Source: NZ13-RE01 sp964612975
GTDB lineage: Bacteria; Dictyoglomota; Dictyoglomia; Dictyoglomales; Dictyoglomaceae
Assembly: GCA_964612975.1 (NCBI GenBank)
Contig: CAZTGC010000005.1
Span: 105,828-169,827, forward strand
DNA length: 64,000 nt
Direction: 5' to 3'
The translations under genes were made by a program, and so were the position numbers. The stretch's first letter is position 1, and each line of letters opens with the position of its first letter. Below are positions 17,434 through 26,092 of the stretch, one piece after another. A model generated the notes under the pieces. It did no database searches. It was given only the letters and a program-made list of their open reading frames with translations, and was not told the DNA's origin.

Positions 17434-18774
17434 TCAATCCTCTAACCCATTATTCTCAATTACCCTTTTATAAAAATAGGCACTATCCTTCAATATTCTC
17501 CTTTGAGTGGCATAATCCACATATACAATTCCAAATCTCTTACTATAGCCATGGGCCCATTCAAAGTTATCCATCAAACTCCAAACAAAATATCCCATTA
17601 AATCAACCCCATCCCTTATTGCATTATATGCTTCTTTTATATGCTCCCTTAAATAATTAATTCTCTTATCGTCTTTTATCCTATCCCCATCTAATACATC
17701 ATTAAAAGCAGCACCATTTTCAGTTATATAAATAGGTTTAGGATAATCTCTATTGAGTCTTATAAGAAGATCATAAAGTCCCTTGGGATATATTTCCCAT
17801 CCCATCTCAGTTTTTTCATTTTCCGAAGGAACATGTTTAATTCCCAAATAAGGATTTTCAAAATCTTTTTCAACAATTGCCCTTGTGTAATAATTTACTC
17901 CAATAAAATTTGTGGGAAGGTTTATGATCTTAAAATCATCAGGGGAATAATTAAAGTCCCATTTGTTTTTCTCTAAAATTCCCCAGATATTCTCGGGATA
18001 TTTTCCATAGAAAATAGGATCTAAAAACCACCTGTTAGTAAAACTATCTTGGATTTGAACTGCTTCTTTATCTTCAGAAGTATCCCTTGCAGGATATACA
18101 GAGGAGAGATTTAATGCAATCCCAATTTCCCCTTTTGTTCCGTTTTCCAAAAAAGCCTGAACCGCCAATCCATGAGCCAAAAGAAGATTATGACCTGCAA
18201 TAAAAGCTCCCTTCATATCCCTTTTTCCTGGAGCATGAACCCCAAATCCATATCCCAAAAAGGCATTTACCCATGGTTCATTCAAAGTAATCCAAATTAT
18301 ATTTTCTTCTTTAAAGGTTTTAAACATTAAATTTGCATATTCAGAAAAATATTTTGCGGTATCTCTATTTATCCATCCCCCTTTATCTTCCAATGCTTGG
18401 GGAAGATCCCAATGATAAAGAGTTATAACGGGTTTTATATTTTTTGATAAAAGGGTATCTATAAGTTCTTTATAGAAGTTTATTCCTTTTATATTTAAAA
18501 AACCCTTCCCCTCAGGAAAAATTCTTGACCATGCAATAGAGAAACGATAAGCATTTAAACCAATAAACTCCATAATCTTTACATCTTCTTTCCACAGGTG
18601 ATAATGATCGCACGCTAAATCTCCATCTTGATTTTGATATATAGTTCCGGGAGTATGAGAAAATCTATCCCATGTGGTTTCTCCCCTTCCATCTTTATCA
18701 GTTGCTCCCTCAATCTGATAAGATGCGGTTGATGTTCCCCATAAAAATCCCTTTGGAAAAATGTATCTTGCCAA
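17434..18774 (-). CDS. bglA: Beta-glucosidase, glycoside hydrolase family 1
   Basis: The 446-residue (beta/alpha)8 retaining glycosidase cleaves beta-glucosides such as cellobiose. The acid/base is Glu166 in TLNEPW and the nucleophile is Glu352 in YITENGAAF. The substrate-binding N-terminus is FLWGTSTASYQIEG and the aglycone-site segment is WSLMDNFEW. There is no signal peptide, so it acts in the cytoplasm on imported sugars. I place the start at TTG 18774 (MARYIFPKG): GGAGGTGAT lies 4-10 bases upstream of it, and the longer frame's ATG at 18789 overlaps that site. GH94 phosphorylases nearby could use the same substrates. Confidence 0.94.
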   Translation of the reverse strand: MARYIFPKGFLWGTSTASYQIEGATDKDGRGETTWDRFSHTPGTIYQNQDGDLACDHYHLWKEDVKIMEFIGLNAYRFSIAWSRIFPEGKGFLNIKGINFYKELIDTLLSKNIKPVITLYHWDLPQALEDKGGWINRDTAKYFSEYANLMFKTFKEENIIWITLNEPWVNAFLGYGFGVHAPGKRDMKGAFIAGHNLLLAHGLAVQAFLENGTKGEIGIALNLSSVYPARDTSEDKEAVQIQDSFTNRWFLDPIFYGKYPENIWGILEKNKWDFNYSPDDFKIINLPTNFIGVNYYTRAIVEKDFENPYLGIKHVPSENEKTEMGWEIYPKGLYDLLIRLNRDYPKPIYITENGAAFNDVLDGDRIKDDKRINYLREHIKEAYNAIRDGVDLMGYFVWSLMDNFEWAHGYSKRFGIVYVDYATQRRILKDSAYFYKRVIENNGLED

Positions 18775-18845
18775 AAATATCACCTCCATTTCTTTCTGAC
18801 TTTTAGAGCTTAATCCTTTAATTTTCTCTTTTCAAGTAAAAATTT

Positions 18846-19181
18846 CTAAAGATTGAAAATAGCATCAAGACTTTGGGAAAGATGTTCCAATAATACTTCC
18901 TGTTTATATCTATATAAAAAAAATTCTGCAATAAGATAATCATTACCTTTTTAGAATCACTGCTCGTCAAAGGATACCAAGAGCAATACTAGAAACCTTT
19001 ATCCCAAGCTTTTCTGACAATTCTCTTATTATTTTTATATCTTCCCTTTCCCTTTTAATATTTAATTATCAAGATTAAGAGTCAACCCTATCCCTTGAAA
19101 TTTATAATCCTTTGCAGGTTTAAGAATCTATTCCAAGGATAAATTGGAGGAAAAAGCCCATTGATTAATTCCCTTTTTCAT
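18846..19181 (-). pseudogene. Decayed sugar-phosphate isomerase/epimerase gene
   Basis: On the minus strand, an ATG at 19181 with a GAGG site opens MKKGINQWAFSSNLSLE. Then come a stop, KPAKDYKFQGIGLTLNLDN, more stops, ELSEKLGIKVSSIALGIL, a frame change to PLTSSDSKKV, and finally NDYLIAEFF...DAIFNL ending at 18846. The order matches the N-terminal part of TIM-barrel sugar-phosphate isomerase/epimerases (hydroxypyruvate isomerase/UxaE-like). Most of the roughly 280-residue protein is missing between the last two pieces. It is broken by several stops, a frameshift and a deletion. The flanking 18775-18845 and 19182-19465 show only A/T-rich sequence. Confidence 0.65.
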
Positions 19182-19465
19182 AAAAACCTCATTATTCTTC
19201 ATTAGTGGATACTATAATACTTTCTAAAATTAAAAAAGTATCAATTTTAGAAATTAAGAGAAGTTTGTAGAAACTAAAATGTAGAGAATTTTAGTAGCAT
19301 CATAGAAAAGATAAAGATAAATTTAGTTAGAAAAATTTATTTTTTATTTTCCTCATTTATCCTTATTTATACAAAATAAACAAATTGATTATCAAAAAAG
19401 AGTGTTTTTAAAGGGGGACAATTTTAAGAAAGTTTACTTTGATCTCCAGTTTATATTGTCAATAA

Positions 19466-19540
19466 TGGCTCCTCGGGCAGGATTCGAACCTGCAACCCGC
19501 CGGTTAACAGCCGGCCGCTCTACCGTTGAGCTACCGAGGA
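19466..19540 (-). tRNA. tRNA-Asn (anticodon GTT)
   Basis: Read on the minus strand, the cloverleaf is complete: acceptor TCCTCGG pairs with CCGAGGA, D arm GCTC/GAGC, anticodon stem GCCGG/CCGGC around loop CTGTTAA (GTT), T arm GCAGG-TTCGAAT-CCTGC, discriminator G, and an encoded CCA. Length is 75 with CCA. It is far richer in G+C than its surroundings, as tRNAs of thermophiles are. Confidence 0.97.
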
Positions 19541-19554
19541 GCGAGATTGATAAA

Positions 19555-19583
19555 ATTATATAAAAGGATAGGGAGAAAATCAA
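19555..19583 (-). promoter_or_regulatory. tRNA-Asn promoter
   Basis: On the minus strand TTGATT (19583-19578), a 17-base spacer and TATAAT (19560-19555) lie 15 bases before the tRNA 5' end. The dispersed repeat starts 3 bases upstream of the -35 element. Confidence 0.75.
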
Positions 19584-19585
19584 TA

Positions 19586-19729
19586 CCTAAATAATCTTTG
19601 TGGTATACAAATAAAAATGTCACATTTATAAATCTTGAGGAGGATATTTCAAGGAAGAAAATTCTTCAGATCATCCTTGAAGGAAAGATCTTCCAAAGGA
19701 ATTATGTGGGACTTGCCTTTAAGAATAAT
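19586..19729 (-). repeat. MITE-like dispersed repeat, copy 2 (long form, reverse)
   Basis: Read on the minus strand it begins TTATTCTTAAAGGCAAGT and ends ACAAAGATTATTTAGG, matching both ends of the copies at 10511 and 63572. It carries about 44 extra bases in the middle (around 19630-19680). It is therefore either the fuller ancestor, with the 100-base copies deleted, or an insertion derivative. A small plus-strand frame runs through it (19635-19880) but resembles nothing known. The remaining gap, 19730-19844, shows nothing recognisable. Confidence 0.7.
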
Positions 19730-19844
19730 ATTGGGATTACTAATTTCTTCGAATTTATATAGATTGAAGATAAGCAAGAAAAGAAGGATAGTTCTTATAT
19801 TGAAAGGGGATGAAAAACAATTACAGATCAGGATTTTTCCTTTC

Positions 19845-19873
19845 TTGACAAGGGGAAGATATTATTATACTAT
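19845..19873 (+). promoter_or_regulatory. Promoter of the GH94 operon
   Basis: TTGACA (19845-19850), a 17-base spacer and TACTAT (19868-19873) lie 54 bases before the first GH94 start, which has AAGGAGGT as ribosome site. No operator was recognised in the leader. Confidence 0.7.
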
Positions 19874-19926
19874 TACCTAAAATCAAAAAGTTTCCCCATG
19901 AAATTATAATCCAAGGAGGTAATATA

Positions 19927-22350
19927 ATGAGATTTGGGTATTTTGATAATGATAGAAAGGAATATGTAATCACACGACCAGATACCCCTCAAGAGTGGGC
20001 TAATTATCTTGGATCCTTAGAGTATGGTGCAATTATTACAAATAATGCTGGTGGATATAGTTTTCTTAAATCAGGTGCCAGTGGAAGAATTATTCGTTCC
20101 CGTTTCAATATAATTCTTGGATGTACCTCGGGAAGATATATTTATTTGAGAGATATGGAAAATGGAGATTATTGGTCTGCAACATGGTTTCCTGTCAAAA
20201 AGGATCTTTCAGAATATGAATCCATATGTAGACATGGGACCTTTTATACTATTATTTCCTCAAAATATTTAGGGATAGAAACAGAAACGACATATTATGT
20301 CCCCCTTGGAGAACTTTATGAGGTTTGGGCCTTAAAAATAAGAAACAATTCAGATAGGAGAAGAAAAATCTCTTTATTTAATTTTGTGGAGTTCACCAAT
20401 GATCCCAATGAAAACCAAGATCTTGTTAATCTGCAATATACTCTATTTATTTCTCGAACCTATTATAAAGATAATCTCATAATACAAACTATTAATGAGA
20501 ATTATGCAGAGATTGGTAAAAAATTAGAGCAAGAAGAGGGTATTGGAGGAAGAAGATTCAATAGATTTGCAGGAATTATAGGAGCAAAGGTAATTTCTTT
20601 TGATGGATGTCGAGACACATTTATTGGAAATTACAGAACCTATAGTGATCCTGTAGCAGTATTAAAAGGAGAATGCAGTAATTCCTTAAACTATGGTGGG
20701 AATAGTTGTGGAGCAATGCAGGTAATTTTAGAGCTTGAGAAGGGAGAAGAAAAGGAGTTAATTTATGTAGTAGGAGAGGGAAATGAGCTAAGGGCAAGGA
20801 AAATAATGGCAAAATACGAAGAGAAGGGAAGAGTAGAGAAGGAAATAGGAGATCTTAAGTATTATTGGCATTCTAAAATAGATAGATTTAAGGTAAAGAC
20901 TCCCTGTGAGACCTTTGATACTATGGTGAATATTTGGAATGCCTATCAATGTTTTATTACCTTTTTCTGGTCAAGGGCTGCATCTTTGATATATGTGGGG
21001 CTTAGAGACGGATATGGATATAGGGATACAGTTCAGGATATTCAAGGGATCATGCATTTAGATCATGAATCTGCAAAAGAAAGACTTAAATTAATGTTAT
21101 CAGGGCAAGTTTCCAATGGTGCCGCTTTACCTTTAGTATTTTTTGATTACACTCCAAGGTCAAATCTTTCCTTAGAAAATCCCCAATATGTTAAGAGAAC
21201 AGGATATACAGAATATAGATGTGATGATCATCTCTGGCTATTTATAACAGTGAAGCAATATATAAAGGAGAGTGGAGATATTGAATTTTTAGATGAAATA
21301 ATACCATATTCCGATAAGGGAGAAGATACAGTATATGAACACTTAAGAAAGGCTTTGATTTTTAGCTTAGAAAACTTAGGTAAGCATGGACTTGTTTTGG
21401 GGTTAGATGCAGATTGGAATGACTGCTTAAGACTTGGTAAAGAGGGAGAAAGTGTTTTTGCATCTTTTCAATTATATTTAGCTTTAAAAATTTTTAGTGA
21501 ATTTGCAGAAAGAAAAAACAGAAAAGAAGATAAAGAATGGGTAGAGAAGGAAGCAAAAAAGCTATATGAAAATTTACAAAAGTATGCATGGGAGCAAGAT
21601 AGATTTGTTAGAGCTTTTAGAGGAGACGAAGTAATCGGATCTAAAAAATGTGAAGAGGCAAGTTTTTGGTTGAATTCTCAATCTTGGGCAGTAATAAGTG
21701 GTGTTGCTGATGAGAATCAGGGAAAAATTATTATGGATAATGTAGAAAAAATTCTTAATACCGAGTATGGAGCTATGATTATGTATCCACCTGTAAAAAA
21801 TTATGGTTTTCCTGTAGCTCGAATGATTCTCTTCCTTCCAGGAATGAAGGAAAATTCAGGAATCTTTTCCCACACTCAAGGTTGGTTAATAAGAGCAGAA
21901 ACTATATTGGGGAATGGAAATAGAGCCTTCAAGTATTACCAGGAAAATAATCCTGCAAATATGAATGATAAAGCAGAAATAAGACAGGCAGAACCATATG
22001 TTCACTGCCAATTTACTGAAGGAAAAGATAGTCCCTTCCATGGAAGGGCACATGTTCATTGGCTTACAGGTACCGCGTCTTCAATTCAAACATCAGCGGT
22101 AGAAGGAATCCTTGGAGTTCAACCAGAATATGATGGACTAAGAATTGATCCCTGTATTCCATGGGATTGGAAGGAATTTTATATGGAAAGAATTTTTAGG
22201 GGAAGGAAGTTAAGAATAAAAGTTGAAAATCCTTACGGCGTTCAAAGGGGAGTTAAGTATATAAAAATAAATGGGAAAGAAATTTTAGGTAATTTTATCC
22301 CTCTTGAGGAGATGAAGGATGAAAATGAAGTTTTAGTTGTAATGGGATAA
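19927..22350 (+). CDS. GH94 sugar phosphorylase (chitobiose/laminaribiose-phosphorylase-like)
   Basis: GH94 enzymes split beta-linked disaccharides with phosphate to a sugar 1-phosphate and a free sugar. The 807-residue protein has the N-terminal beta-sandwich opening MRFGYFDNDRKEYVITRPDT, the (alpha/alpha)6 barrel with YGYRDTVQD, and the catalytic acid Asp496 in DADWNDCLRLG. Near the phosphate site are SHTQGW and WLTGTASS. Compared with the next gene it lacks cellobiose-phosphorylase segments, and details such as GGNSCGAMQ and VGLRDGYGYRD resemble the chitobiose and laminaribiose branch. It is too short for a cellodextrin phosphorylase (about 980 residues). There is no signal peptide, so it is cytoplasmic. 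First gene of a two-phosphorylase operon. Confidence 0.85.
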   Translation: MRFGYFDNDRKEYVITRPDTPQEWANYLGSLEYGAIITNNAGGYSFLKSGASGRIIRSRFNIILGCTSGRYIYLRDMENGDYWSATWFPVKKDLSEYESICRHGTFYTIISSKYLGIETETTYYVPLGELYEVWALKIRNNSDRRRKISLFNFVEFTNDPNENQDLVNLQYTLFISRTYYKDNLIIQTINENYAEIGKKLEQEEGIGGRRFNRFAGIIGAKVISFDGCRDTFIGNYRTYSDPVAVLKGECSNSLNYGGNSCGAMQVILELEKGEEKELIYVVGEGNELRARKIMAKYEEKGRVEKEIGDLKYYWHSKIDRFKVKTPCETFDTMVNIWNAYQCFITFFWSRAASLIYVGLRDGYGYRDTVQDIQGIMHLDHESAKERLKLMLSGQVSNGAALPLVFFDYTPRSNLSLENPQYVKRTGYTEYRCDDHLWLFITVKQYIKESGDIEFLDEIIPYSDKGEDTVYEHLRKALIFSLENLGKHGLVLGLDADWNDCLRLGKEGESVFASFQLYLALKIFSEFAERKNRKEDKEWVEKEAKKLYENLQKYAWEQDRFVRAFRGDEVIGSKKCEEASFWLNSQSWAVISGVADENQGKIIMDNVEKILNTEYGAMIMYPPVKNYGFPVARMILFLPGMKENSGIFSHTQGWLIRAETILGNGNRAFKYYQENNPANMNDKAEIRQAEPYVHCQFTEGKDSPFHGRAHVHWLTGTASSIQTSAVEGILGVQPEYDGLRIDPCIPWDWKEFYMERIFRGRKLRIKVENPYGVQRGVKYIKINGKEILGNFIPLEEMKDENEVLVVMG

Positions 22351-22374
22351 AGATTTTTAAAGGAGGAGGTAAAA

Positions 22375-24810
22375 ATGAGATTTGGATATTTTGACGATTT
22401 AAATAAAGAATATGTGATTACAAACCCCATGACTCCATATCCATGGATAAACTATTTAGGATGCGAAGAGTTCTTCTCGATAATATCAAATAATGCAGGG
22501 GGTTATGTTTTCTACAAAGATGCAAGATTAAGAAGAATAACACGGTTTAGATATAATAATGTACCTATCGATAATGGTGGAAGATATTTCTATATATGGG
22601 AAAATGGTAGTTTTTGGTCTCCAACTTGGAAACCTGTTAAGAAGGAACTTTCAAAGTATGAATGTCGCCATGGACTCTCCTATACAAAAATCTTAGGGGA
22701 AAGAGACGAAATATCTTGTGAGATATTATTTTTTGTTCCCCTTGGTGTAAATGCTGAAATTCAAAAATTAACTATTAAAAATCTATCTTCAAGAAAAAGG
22801 AATTTAAAAATTTTCTCCCTTATTGAATGGTGCCTTTGGAATGCGTGGGATGATCAAACGAATTTTCAAAGAAATTTTTCCACAGGAGAAGTAGAAGTAG
22901 AAGGTTCTGTAATCTATCATAAGACTGAATATAGAGAAAGGAGGAATCACTTTGCCTTCTATTCTGTGAATGTTCCCATTCAAGGCTTTGATACTGATAG
23001 AGATAGCTTTATAGGGTTATATAATGATTTTTCTGCACCAAAAGCTGTAATTGAGGGAAAATCGAAAAACTCTATTGCAGAAGGCTGGGCTCCTATTGCT
23101 TCCCATTATTGGGAATTTTCTTTGGAACCATTAGAGTCTAAGGATTTTATATTTATATTGGGATATGTAGAAAATCCCGAAGAGGAGAAATGGGAGAAAA
23201 AGGGAGTAATTAATAAGAGGAGAGCCTACGAGATAATAAATAGGTTTAAGAAAACAGAAGACGTGGAAAAAGCCTTTAATGACCTAAAAAATTATTGGGA
23301 TGATTTACTATCAAGATATAAATTAGATCATCCGTCAGAAATCTTATCTCGGGTGGTAAATATTTGGAATCAATACCAGTGTATGGTAACTTTTAATTTA
23401 GCAAGAAGTGCCTCTTATTTTGAATCAGGAATAAGTAGGGGTATAGGATTTAGAGATTCTAACCAAGATATATTAAGTGTTGTGCATCTTGTTCCCCATA
23501 GAGTTAGAGAAAGAATTTTGGATCTTGCATCTACCATGTTTGAAGATGGAGGAGCATACCATCAATATCAACCCTTAACAAAAAGAGGAAACAATGAAAT
23601 TGGTGGAAACTTTAATGATGATCCCCTTTGGATAATCCTTTCCACAGGAGCTTATATAAAGGAGACAGGAGACTGGTCTATACTTGAGGAGGTTATACCA
23701 TATAATAATGATGAAACAAGAAAAGGAACCCTTTATGAGCATCTTAAAAAGGCATATCATCACGTTACTAATAATTTAGGACCCCATGGATTGCCCCTTA
23801 TAGGAAGAGCAGACTGGAACGATTGTTTAAACTTAAATTGTTTCTCGAAGAATCCTGACGAGTCCTTTCAAACTACGACAAATCAGGAGGGGAAAATAGC
23901 AGAATCTATCTTTATAGCGGGACTTTTTGTCCTTGTGTCTCCTGAGTATATAGAGATCTGTAAGAAAATGGAAGATTTTGAAGAGGTAGATTTTGCAAAA
24001 TCTGCCTGTAATAAGATGATCTCTACAATATTAGAACATGGATGGGACGGAGAATGGTTTCTTAGAGCCTATGATGCTTTTGGAAGAAAAGTAGGAAGTA
24101 AGGAATGTGAAGAGGGGAAAATATTCATAGAACCTCAAGGGATATGCACTATGGCTGGAATAGGAGTTGATGATGGAAAGGCAAAACTTGCCCTTGATTC
24201 TTGTAAAAAATATCTTGATACAAAATATGGCATGGTACTTCAACAACCTGCATACAGTAGATATTATTTAGAACTGGGGGAGATCTCTTCTTATCCTCCG
24301 GGATATAAAGAGAACGCAGGAATTTTTTGCCATAATAATCCTTGGGTAATTGCAGGAGAGACGGTAATTGGAAGAGGTGATAGAGCCTTTGAAGCTTATT
24401 CTAAAATTACGCCAGCATTTTGGGAAGAAGAAAGTGAAATACATAAAGTAGAGCCCTATGTGTATTGTCAGATGGTTGCAGGAAAGGATGCAAAAAGACA
24501 TGGAGAAGGAAAGAATTCTTGGCTTACAGGTACAGCCTCTTGGGCTTTTGTTGTTATCTCCCAATGGATTTTAGGAATAAAACCCGAATTTAATGGATTA
24601 AAGATTGATCCATGCATTCCCAAGGATTGGGAAAGATTTATTATAAATCGCTATTTTAGAGGATCAAATTATATAATAGAGATTAAAAATTCCAATCATG
24701 TTTCTAAGGGAGTTAAAAGAATAATTGTTGATGGTAAAGAGATTTCTGGTAATATTCTTCCTATATTTGAAGATGGAAAAACACATTTTGTAGAAGTAGA
24801 AATGGGGTAA
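22375..24810 (+). CDS. cbpA: Cellobiose phosphorylase (GH94)
   Basis: The enzyme converts cellobiose and phosphate to glucose 1-phosphate and glucose. The 811-residue protein closely resembles the Thermotoga cellobiose phosphorylase from the N-terminus (MRFGYFDDLNKEYVITNPMT) through NFQRNFSTGEVEVEGSVIYH and RGIGFRDSNQDIL. The catalytic acid is Asp480 in RADWNDCLNLN. AGGAGGAGGT precedes the ATG, 24 bases after the first GH94 gene, so both are made from one transcript. It is cytoplasmic. Phosphorolysis saves ATP compared with GH1 hydrolysis, which suits a fermenting thermophile. Confidence 0.93.
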   Translation: MRFGYFDDLNKEYVITNPMTPYPWINYLGCEEFFSIISNNAGGYVFYKDARLRRITRFRYNNVPIDNGGRYFYIWENGSFWSPTWKPVKKELSKYECRHGLSYTKILGERDEISCEILFFVPLGVNAEIQKLTIKNLSSRKRNLKIFSLIEWCLWNAWDDQTNFQRNFSTGEVEVEGSVIYHKTEYRERRNHFAFYSVNVPIQGFDTDRDSFIGLYNDFSAPKAVIEGKSKNSIAEGWAPIASHYWEFSLEPLESKDFIFILGYVENPEEEKWEKKGVINKRRAYEIINRFKKTEDVEKAFNDLKNYWDDLLSRYKLDHPSEILSRVVNIWNQYQCMVTFNLARSASYFESGISRGIGFRDSNQDILSVVHLVPHRVRERILDLASTMFEDGGAYHQYQPLTKRGNNEIGGNFNDDPLWIILSTGAYIKETGDWSILEEVIPYNNDETRKGTLYEHLKKAYHHVTNNLGPHGLPLIGRADWNDCLNLNCFSKNPDESFQTTTNQEGKIAESIFIAGLFVLVSPEYIEICKKMEDFEEVDFAKSACNKMISTILEHGWDGEWFLRAYDAFGRKVGSKECEEGKIFIEPQGICTMAGIGVDDGKAKLALDSCKKYLDTKYGMVLQQPAYSRYYLELGEISSYPPGYKENAGIFCHNNPWVIAGETVIGRGDRAFEAYSKITPAFWEEESEIHKVEPYVYCQMVAGKDAKRHGEGKNSWLTGTASWAFVVISQWILGIKPEFNGLKIDPCIPKDWERFIINRYFRGSNYIIEIKNSNHVSKGVKRIIVDGKEISGNILPIFEDGKTHFVEVEMG

Positions 24811-24842
24811 AATATATAGAAAAATTAGTTGGAGGTAAAGAA

Positions 24843-25130
24843 ATGTTTAGATGGTTAAAAAAGCTTTTTGCTCCCCCTCTTTTATCTTCTCAGTTTTTTA
24901 CTATCAAAATTAAATGTAGAAAATGTGGTGAGATTATTCCTGTAAGAGTTAGACCAAGGGAAGAAGCAAATCCTGAATTTGGCCCTCAAGATGAGATTAC
25001 AAAATATGAATTGTGGAAGGATGTTTTAGGAGAAAAATGTTCCAATCTTATGAGACTTCATTTGGAATTTAAACCAAATTGGGAAATTCTCTCCCAAGAA
25101 GTGGAGGGCGGGGAAATAATAAAAGAGTGA
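24843..25130 (+). CDS. Small conserved-looking cysteine protein, unknown
   Basis: The 95-residue protein has a TTGGAGGTAAAG ribosome site and good spacing to the ATG. It begins with a basic, hydrophobic patch (MFRWLKKLFAPPLL), then a single zinc-knuckle-like CRKC at about residues 25-28 and one further Cys near 67 (GEKCSN). There is no clear family. It lies between cellobiose phosphorylase and the aldo/keto reductase with short gaps, so it is probably in the same operon. One CxxC alone is not enough to call a zinc finger. Confidence 0.6.
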   Translation: MFRWLKKLFAPPLLSSQFFTIKIKCRKCGEIIPVRVRPREEANPEFGPQDEITKYELWKDVLGEKCSNLMRLHLEFKPNWEILSQEVEGGEIIKE

Positions 25131-25143
25131 AATGGAGGTAAAT

Positions 25144-26085
25144 ATGGAATATAGAAGATTAGGGGATGCTGGAATTAAAGTTAGTGAGATCTCTTTGGGA
25201 GCTTGGTTAACCTATGGAGAGTCTGTAGATTTTGAAACTACTAAAAAATGTGTTTATACTGCAATTGAAAATGGTATAAACTTTTTTGATCTTGCCGATG
25301 TTTATGCGAGGGGAGAAGCAGAAAAAGTTGTGGGAAGGATCTTAAAAGATTTTAGAAGACAGGATTTAGTTATATCAAGTAAAGTATATTGGCCTATGAG
25401 TGATAATATAAATGATAGAGGGCTAAGTAGAAAGCATATTATGGAATCTATTGATGGTACCTTAAAGAGATTAGGGGTAGATTATTTAGATATTTATTTT
25501 TGTCATAGATTTGATCCCGAAACTCCTGTAGAAGAGATAGTAAGAGCTATGGATGACTTGGTACATCAGGGAAAAATTCTTTATTGGGGAACAAGTGTTT
25601 GGAGTGCAGCACAAATTGAAAGAGCATTGGGAATTTGCGAAAAATTAAACTGTTATAAGCCTCAGGTGGAGCAACCTCGATATAACATGTTGGATAGACA
25701 TATTGAACAAGAAATTATACCCACATGTGCAAGATATGGAATTGGTATAACAGTATTTAGCCCCTTGGCTCAAGGAATATTAACAGGAAAATATAATGAA
25801 GGAATGCCAAAGGGAACAAGAGCAGAATGGAGTGAATGGATTAAAAGGGATTTAACAGAGGAAAATATAAATAAAGTAAGAAAGTTAACAAATATTGCCA
25901 AAGATTTAAACTTAACCATATCTCAATTGGCCCTTTCTTGGATTTTGAGAAGACCAGAGATAAGTAGTGTTATAACAGGAGCAAGTAAGCCTGATCAGGT
26001 TTTAGAAAATGTAAAGGCATCAGGGGTAAAATTGAGGGAGGATGTTCTAAATAAAATAGAAGGGATTCTTCTAGGAGAAGATTAA
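25144..26085 (+). CDS. Aldo/keto reductase (Kv-beta/YghZ-like)
   Basis: The 313-residue NAD(P)H-dependent oxidoreductase has the TIM-barrel AKR fold. The catalytic tetrad is visible: Asp and Tyr in FFDLADVYARGEAE, Lys in VISSKVYW, and His in YFCHRFD. The cofactor end SVITGASKPDQV is typical of potassium-channel beta-subunit-like AKRs. The start is the ATG at 25144 (MEYRRLGDAG): the upstream frame's ATG GAG GTA is itself the ribosome site (GGAGGTAAAT). It ends the cellobiose operon and may reduce a sugar aldehyde or a toxic aldehyde; the substrate is unknown. Confidence 0.88.
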   Translation: MEYRRLGDAGIKVSEISLGAWLTYGESVDFETTKKCVYTAIENGINFFDLADVYARGEAEKVVGRILKDFRRQDLVISSKVYWPMSDNINDRGLSRKHIMESIDGTLKRLGVDYLDIYFCHRFDPETPVEEIVRAMDDLVHQGKILYWGTSVWSAAQIERALGICEKLNCYKPQVEQPRYNMLDRHIEQEIIPTCARYGIGITVFSPLAQGILTGKYNEGMPKGTRAEWSEWIKRDLTEENINKVRKLTNIAKDLNLTISQLALSWILRRPEISSVITGASKPDQVLENVKASGVKLREDVLNKIEGILLGED

Positions 26086-26092
26086 GAATTTT

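Noticed and set aside
19635..19880. An 81-residue plus-strand gene before the GH94 operon
   Set aside because: It runs through the reverse repeat copy and the GH94 promoter, and its translation resembles no family.
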